Below the pieces are notes generated by a model. That model saw nothing but the letters and a program-made list of their open reading frames with translations. It did no database searches and was not told the origin of the DNA. A stretch of DNA of 64,000 nt from Camellia lanceoleosa (Eukaryota; Streptophyta; Magnoliopsida; Ericales; Theaceae): positions 188,753,154-188,817,153 of the forward strand of contig CM045762.1 of NCBI GenBank assembly GCA_025200525.1, in the 5' to 3' direction. Positions 57,798-64,000 of this stretch are shown piece after piece; positions within the stretch are counted from its first letter, which is position 1, and every line of letters starts with the position of its first letter. A program made the translations under genes and the position numbers.

Positions 57798-60700
57798 TCA
57801 GAATATATGCACAATGTCATAAGCAAATCTTTGTTATGTCAAGGAAAGAAGCAGAACAATACGATTTCAAACCAAATCGCTTTGACAGTATGTGTTATGT
57901 GGTAAATAGGGAGAAATTTACAGTGTGCATCTTTTCAAATAGTGTACATTTTAAAAAAATTATGATTATTTGTTATGTGTGTTATGACATTTTGTAGTAA
58001 AGTTATAAATAGCGAATTTATGATGTGCACCCTAAAATTAGGAATGATAATGTTATGACATTTTTGTGATTTTTATTATGACATTTTGAGATTTTGTTAT
58101 GACATTTTTCAGTGAAAAAAAGTTTTGACTTTTGTAATAAAAAAGTTATAACATTTTGAATTTAAATTATGAAATTTTGTGAAAAAATTATGAAAGACAT
58201 ACCATATGCACCTTTTTAAGGGTGCACATTGTAACATCTCCCGGTAAATAGACTTTTATGATTTAGGTAAAACCCACATAATTTTGATGGCTTTTGACAG
58301 CATCATCCTTGCCTTTCATTTATTTTCTAAGTTTCCTATTTGAAGTCTATGAAAAGTCTGAATTATAAAAAGAAGGATACGTCCAGAACAGCACGAAAGA
58401 CTGCAAAAAAAAAAAGAAAAAGAAAAAGAAAAACCAAGACGGTGTTAGCCAATTAACATTTTGCAGGAAATAAAACATAGTAATCAATAAAGCTGCTAAA
58501 GTACACATGCATCACCATAAATTATGTCCCAAAAATTATTCCACTTGGGTCCTTAAGCTAGGCCAATTTTATGAGATATTGCAATCTTATTACCCAAAAC
58601 AAGTAAGATACATGACTATAGTAGGAAGAACCACAAGTGAAACAAGTGAATTTTAAATCATTTCAGCTCACATTTAAGAATTGGCATTAAGGCCTTACCA
58701 TCTACATACGAATTGACTAAACACATTGAAAATAAAGGTTCCATCATGCACATTATTGATGATGATGTTGTTATTTAATCGATCTAATAGAACTAGGGTA
58801 CATGATAAAGAGAAATTTGGAGAGAAGCTCTAAAATCAAAATTATTTAAGATAAGTAGGAGTAAAGATATGTATTTGAATGAAGCACTTAAATCTAAAGG
58901 ATTTAAGATAAGCAGAACTAAGACAAAGTATATGGAGTGTAAATTTAATACAATAACAATGGAAGCAGAGGAGATGTGAAGATTGAGAACCAAGAACTAC
59001 CTAAAGTGTAAACATTTCGTTATTTAAGATCGATTATCACAGCAGTTGGGGAAATTGGCGCGGATGTGGTCTATAAAATTAAGACGAAGTGGCTTAGGTG
59101 ACAAAGTGTGTCTAGGATACTGTACGAGTACCCACAAGACTTAAAAAAGAAATTCTATAGAACGACAATTAGACCAGCGATGTTATATGGGTCGGAATGT
59201 TGGGTAACTAAAAAACAACATGTAGATAAGATAAGTGTTGCTGGGATGAGCATGTAAGAAACAACATGTAGATAAGATGAGCGTTGTTGGGATAAGGATG
59301 TTAAGGTGGATGTGTGGCAAGACTAGAAAAGATAGAATTAAGAATGAGTATATTTGAGAATGGGTAGGAATAGTACCCATAGAAGATAAGTTCAGAAAGA
59401 ATAGATTGAGATGGTTTGGTCATATACAACGGAGACCAATAATGGGAATAGTGAAGAGATGCGATACAGTAACGGTAGATGGAATTGTTAGGGGAAGGAG
59501 TAGACCTAAATTGACGTGGGTTAGTGTAATGAATAGAGATATGAACATTAATTTAACTAACGAAACGACCTTGGATAGAGTCGAGTGGGAAAGAATGATT
59601 CATGTAGCCGACCCCATTTGATGGGATTTGAGGCTTGGCTTGGTTTGGTTTGGTTAGAAGTAAAGATGAATATATAGTATGTAATTTTAGTAAAACAAGA
59701 AATACATAAAGAGGAAGTAGCAAAGACCGTAGGCCAGAGGCACAAAAAAAGTGAAAGAACAAGTCACTGAACACAAAAACAAGTCACAAACTGGACATAG
59801 AATGTATATGAACGGATAAAAATTTTCAAAAGTGGACCCAACTACAAACCTCAAAATCTTTTCCATTCATGTACATTATGTGTTCATTTACGTGTTTGAT
59901 TTCTATAATGAAAGTGAAAATTTTAGCTATCTACAGACTACAGTCAATTAAACCTAAGGATAGATTGGTGATGATGTAATTCAAAGAATTAAAGAAGGAT
60001 GAAATAAGCAGAGGAGTGTTTTTTGATGTATTATTTAATGGGTGTGCACCTATGAAACTTGGAGGAAACCATTGTACAAGAAGAGTATAAGACTAGCAAC
60101 GTGGAGCAAAATGTTAGGCAACTAAGAACCAGCATATTCATAAACTGTGCTTGGCTGAAATGCAATTAAGATGGATGGTAAAAATGAGCAAGGATAAAAT
60201 TAAGAATTCGCAAGTTTGTGAGATGGTAGAATTGGCATTCATTGGAAACAAAATCAAAGCAAATCGATTGAGACGGTTTGGCCATGTGCAATGAAAAAAA
60301 TAATTACATCAGCAAATACAATTGAATCTTGAACAAAAGACTTTCAATAGAGGAAGAATATATTAAGGTAATTTTATGCATGTATGAAATCCTGGGAAAA
60401 ATAAACGAAAAATTTCAATAAGAAATAAACTTGAACTAATTAATAAATAGTTGAGAGTGTACCATAAGCGCGACCAAAAAGCCATCAAGTATAATCTGGT
60501 TCCAGGAATCAAAATATGAATGGATGGAAAACCCTGCCTTTGCTATGAGTCCTACTGAAGTAATTGCCATGACAAGAAAATAAAAGATAAATCCATTCAA
60601 GCCAGTAAATCCCAAAATTCCAGCAATGACTCCACCCATAATAGACATAAATGTTCGGCTGCAAAAATAAAGAAACCTCAGGTTTAGCATCACAGCTCAA

Positions 60701-61994
60701 ATATTTAATTGCACAAGTTAGCGAAGGAATAAGAAAATTGCAAAAAAATAATGAAGTACAATTAAACATGTATGTTTGGTTCTCAATCAAAATTGAAGTC
60801 AATGACTTCTTAGATTTATGCAGAGGATGAGATCTCTCTTAAATCATAGCTTTTCTTAATGCCTCATTCTACATTATTCACACATGGGAAGGATGTAATG
60901 AAAGAAAAGAAAGATGGGTGCGGGGTGGGGTGAACTTATTGTCATACTTCATATTCCTAAAGTTTTAAATAAGATTTTAAGGAAATGGAACTCTGCTTTC
61001 TTTGGGCTCAAGACATGGCTCCATGAGAAGTACAATCACAGATCAGACAAAGTTGGCTTACATTAGGGAAAGCAGGTGCACAGGTACAAGGCACATTGTA
61101 AGTGTGGTTAGCATCACCTAAAAGGTTCTACAAACATATCTGTAACTGGACTTTGTACAGCAAGAGCTGTGTCCATTCGCCTTCTATGTCAATAATCAAC
61201 AGTTTATAGAGATGACATAATGCATTTTCGAACAAGTTCACTCTTATTTACCACATCTGCAAGCAGCTAATCTAACCTGCAAAACCTAGCATGATCAATG
61301 TTTGCAAAATCTAGTACCCATGATAGCCATATTAACCTTACTGCCCAAATCCAACGCATCTTCTCTAAAGATGACTGCCAAACCCATAATTCCACGTATT
61401 CCAGCCACCAACTTTTTTCCATCTTTCAAGGTAGAGTTATGACAGCAAAGGCAAATATCTTGTAAATGACGTAACAAATTTGCTGCTAATATCATGTTGG
61501 GTAGTGTGGATCCTAATAAGTACTGGACACTAACCACCTGACTGCAGATCCACAACAAGACTAACGCTTTTCACATCATAATGAAACCACAACAACCGTT
61601 GTTGTAGCTCCATTATGGGTTGAACCACATAAATCATTGTATTCTTGTGTGTTTGATTATGGTGTATTGATTCCTAACATACCATACCATACCATACCTT
61701 TAACCAACCAATTCACACGGGGACAACCAAATGTTGTCAATGATAGTTGTAAATGTCAAAATCGATAATACAAAAATAAAATATTATCTATTTGCCCATT
61801 ACCAGCCAAGTTGTCTCCATTTATTTTTCTTTGCTCATCATGAAGAATGGACAATAGCAGGGAGGTGTAGAAACAAACCTGTAATAGACAGCTTTCATGT
61901 TGTTCTGCATATTCTCAGCATTGAAGGTTGGGATATCATTCACAGCCTCACTTGATTTCTTCTCAGATGAAACTGAATCATCATGTCCTGCCAT
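57798..61994 (-). CDS. EMC6: ER membrane protein complex subunit 6 (EMC6)
   Basis: EMC6 is a small subunit of the ER membrane protein complex, which inserts tail-anchored and multi-pass proteins. Minus-strand coding exons are 61994-61879, 60658-60463, 58400-58381 and 57828-57798, totalling 363 bases and 120 residues, the family length. The protein starts MAGHDDSVSSEKKSSEAVND, then PTFNAENMQNNMKAVYYSRT, then FMSIMGGVIAGILGFTGLNG (first membrane segment), FIFYFLVMAITSVGLIAKAG (second), then LDGFLVALM joined to SFVLFWT and FAYDIVHIF (third). All introns are GT-AG and phases agree. Exon 3 is a 20-base micro-exon. FLVALM replaces the more usual FFGGLM. A 5' untranslated intron is likely (donor at 62445, acceptor at 62007). 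Convergent with RWA. Confidence 0.88.
57909..58242. mobile_element. hAT-like MITE in EMC6 intron 3 (334 bp)
   Basis: It is flanked by a perfect 8-base duplication GGTAAATA (57901-57908, 58243-58250). Terminal repeats are GGGAGAAATTTACAGTGTGCA and, inverted, GGGAGATGTTACAATGTGCA. The interior repeats TTATGACATTTTG several times. The 8-base duplication fits hAT. Confidence 0.8.
58790..59660 (+). mobile_element. LINE (L1-type) 3' fragment in EMC6 intron 2
   Basis: Across frames it reads ALKSKGFKISRTKTKYMECK, then KTKWLR, FYRTTIRPAMLYGSECWVTK, KQHVDKISVAGM, a partial duplication of that segment, RMGRNS, IEMVWSYTTE, then ADPI. In intact plant LINEs the equivalent RT C-terminal segment reads PAMLYG-ECW-KKQH and LRWFGHVQRRP. 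It is 5'-truncated with many stops and shifts. It ends in the repeated GGCTTGGCTTGGTTTGGTTT found at plant LINE 3' ends. Confidence 0.8.
60075..60295 (+). mobile_element. Second, more decayed LINE fragment in EMC6 intron 2
   Basis: It covers the same RT C-terminal segment as 59160-59440: GACTAGCAACGTGGAGCAAAA, then ATGCAATTAAGATGGATGG, GATAAAATTAAGAATTCGCA, and GATTGAGACGGTTTGGCCAT (LRRFGHV). Reading frames are heavily broken. Confidence 0.65.
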
Positions 61995-62545
61995 AGCTTC
62001 TTCTTTCTGTAATTCTATTCAAGAACCTAGCAATAACAAGATAATAAAAATAAATAATTTAAAAATAAAACAAAAACCCAATTCAAACCATCATCAAATT
62101 TTGAATTTCTCATTAAAAAAAAATAAAAAATAACCCAATACAACCCATCCTCAAAATTTTGAATTTCTCATACAACAGAAAGTCACTGTTCGAATTAGAC
62201 CTCTCAAACCTCAGTCAGTCTTATCAGTGTACCGCATAAAGTTGCAATTTTAGAAGAGCAAAGTAACAGATCTGAGAATTAGGAGCAGTTTCAAGAAACA
62301 AAAGTAACTGTTTCAAGTCATCAATTTTTCAGAAACAAACCAATCAATACAAATCAAGAAAAGCTAAGAAAGGTACGAAAAATAAACAACGAAACATATG
62401 GGTATGTAGATACGTGTGTATATATGATTTACGTTATGATCTTACCAGTGGGATGAGATATAGAAGAATCGAAGCCCCTTTTCACAAAATCGATTCAGGA
62501 CTGCACAGACATTGGAAGACCCTCCCGACTGCTTGCTTATATCCC
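61995..62545 (-). promoter_or_regulatory. EMC6 5' leader, leader intron and core promoter
   Basis: On the minus strand, a TATA-like GATATAAGCAAG lies at 62533-62544, then a leader exon to about 62446 ending CCCACTG before GTAAGATC. A leader intron runs to the ATTACAG acceptor at 62007. A site-II-like TGGGCT element lies at 62600-62605. Assigned from consensus only. Confidence 0.5.
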
Positions 62546-63115
62546 TATATGGTTCGAAGTTAAAACGGGTACAGCCCGCTTCAGATTCAACATCGAATCA
62601 GCCCAGTCAAAAGGGGTATAACCCGATTGATAAATTTAAGATTTGAGAATTATTCGGTACTAAAATAAAATATAATTTATTATTTTTTTTATTTTTTTGT
62701 GATTTTTCCAAAGTAACGTTAGGGAGATGAATATTTCTTTTACCATCATCATCAGAAAGTCTATGGCACTTATTATGAATTTCAGATTAATGATATATAT
62801 TAAATGTTATTATTGTAGAGCCACACTTTAAATAAATTTTTATCATTCATATAAAATTTTAAAGACGTTTTAAGGTTTTTTTTTTCTCTCTTTATCTCTC
62901 TCAAATTGTAGCATTGTTTTACCATATTTTGTATCTTGTATGGAACATACACTTGAACTTGATAATATATATATATATATATATATATGGTCATTTTAAC
63001 ACATTTGTTCTTTTTAAACTTTTAAAGTGGAGATTTATTTTTATATTTTTTACTTTTTTATTTTTATTTTTTAAAATTACACTTAGATTGATGAGACGCT
63101 AACATTAATTGATAA

Positions 63116-63495
63116 GGGTATGGCTTCTATTCAATTCGGGATCTAATTGGACCGTGCTGTTAGGCTCGTGGGGGCTCACCACGGGTCCTGTTTTGATAAT
63201 CTGAACCGTTCAGTATGTAGAAATCATCGAGTACTATATGCTTGTAAAAAATCACGTTGATCGGATATCGATAGCTATGTGATCAAAACAGTTTTTTGTC
63301 AACCGTTAATTTGTTCACCGTCCAATTTTTTTAATACGAAACTGATTTGATCATATAGCTATCGATATCCGATTAACGTGATTTTTTAAAAGTATATAAT
63401 ACTCGACGAGTTCTACATATTCACGATTTAAATTATCAAAATGGGACCCAAAAGCATGGTCCAGTCCGATCCCAGACTAGACAGAAGCCATGCCC
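63116..63495. mobile_element. Mutator-like foldback element (380 bp, long TIRs)
   Basis: It is flanked by a perfect 9-base duplication AATTGATAA (63107-63115, 63496-63504), the size typical of Mutator-like elements. The arms are about 185 bases each and run almost to the centre: GGGTATGGCTTCTATTCAA against inverted GGGCATGGCTTCTGTCTAG, then AAAAAATCACGTTRATCGGA and TATCGATAGCTATRTGATCA. No coding capacity. Confidence 0.85.
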
Positions 63496-63629
63496 AATTG
63501 ATAAATACGTCAACTATTAATTCTCCATTTATGTTATGGATTCGAACAGTGTTGACCTAATCTCACTCCTTCATCAATTCGGGGGTTTAAAAACTATAAC
63601 ATAATGTACCTATGGATACGAATCCAATG

Positions 63630-63775
63630 ATGTTATATGCATTAATTAATATATTAATTAGTGTATTATAATATTATTATTACCATACTCATTAATTATA
63701 TTACAAATATAAAAAATCTCTTAAATTATATCACATCATCAATTGATACACTAATTAATACATATATCATTATTC
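63630..63775. repeat. AT-rich foldback MITE, copy 2
   Basis: It matches 45196-45365: ATGTTATATG start, ATTAATATATTAATTAGT, an ATTAATTATATTACAAAT core in the opposite sense, and a CATATATCATT end. Confidence 0.55.
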
Positions 63776-63879
63776 CACCAAGATGACTAAGATGTTGAAA
63801 TGCCCTAGCAACAACATTAATATCATCACCATTGCAGCCGGCCATGGCAATGGCATTGTTTTTCTATTTTATTTTTATT

Positions 63880-64000
63880 TAGATAAATTATAAATAAACT
63901 TCTTGAGATTTGATTAAAATATGAATCGTCTCTTATGATTTAAAAAACTACATTCCATCCCTGAGGTTTCTAATTTCATAACAAATCGTCCATTTTATTA
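63880..64000. repeat. Partial copy of the 41690-42045 MITE, cut by the window end
   Basis: AAATTATAAATAAACTTCTTGAG through AACAAATCGTCCATTTTATT matches the arm of the element at 41690-42045 in both its left and inverted right versions. Confidence 0.55.

Overview
This is nuclear DNA from a flowering plant, most likely a eudicot and perhaps woody. The support is AT-rich intergenic sequence, spliced genes of plant families (RWA, EMC6), Ty3/gypsy elements of the plant-specific Tat type with two RNase H domains, and many short foldback elements. I see no bacterial operon, CRISPR array, or rRNA or tRNA gene.

Layout. (1) 1-5610: three LTRs separated by two short non-coding internal regions, a tandem array of one non-autonomous LTR retrotransposon. 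(2) 5988-34181: one degraded Tat-type Ty3/gypsy element flanked by GTTTA duplications. Its gag and pol are split by four insertions of 2.4-2.5 kb that look like solo LTRs (8357-10825, 11251-22257, 25462-27975, 28580-31059). The second of these is itself interrupted by an 8.6 kb Ogre-like minus-strand insertion (13133-21726). Removing the insertions leaves about 9.7 kb in the order LTR, PBS, gag, protease, RT, RNase H, second RNase H, integrase, 58-bp tandem repeats, antisense ORF remnant, LTR. (3) 34182-36600: AT-rich repeats and a 445-bp tandem duplication. (4) 36600-40400: a two-exon gene for a very acidic, probably nuclear protein. (5) 41690-48710: a cluster of MITEs and one inverted-repeat element carrying a piece of a mitochondrial ClpP gene. 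(6) 49421-56660: a 16-exon REDUCED WALL ACETYLATION (RWA) gene on the plus strand. (7) 57798-62530: a four-coding-exon EMC6 gene on the minus strand, convergent with RWA, with a hAT-like MITE and LINE remnants in its introns. (8) 62600-64000: a Mutator-like foldback element with a perfect 9-bp duplication, plus other AT-rich repeats.

The three genes serve unrelated housekeeping roles: RWA in polysaccharide O-acetylation in the Golgi, EMC6 in membrane-protein insertion at the ER, and the acidic protein probably in the nucleus. The left half is a gene-free retrotransposon nest and the right half is a gene island. The items I find most unusual are: clusters of a 10-bp CpG-rich palindrome (CGCTCGAGCG) inside all four solo-LTR-like insertions; the ClpP exon captured inside an inverted-repeat element; an AA instead of AG at the inferred acceptor of RWA exon 4; and a second, uninterrupted copy of the Tat insertion target at about 44690-44950.

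All splice sites were placed by reading consensus sites and keeping frame with remembered family proteins. No alignment or database search was run.
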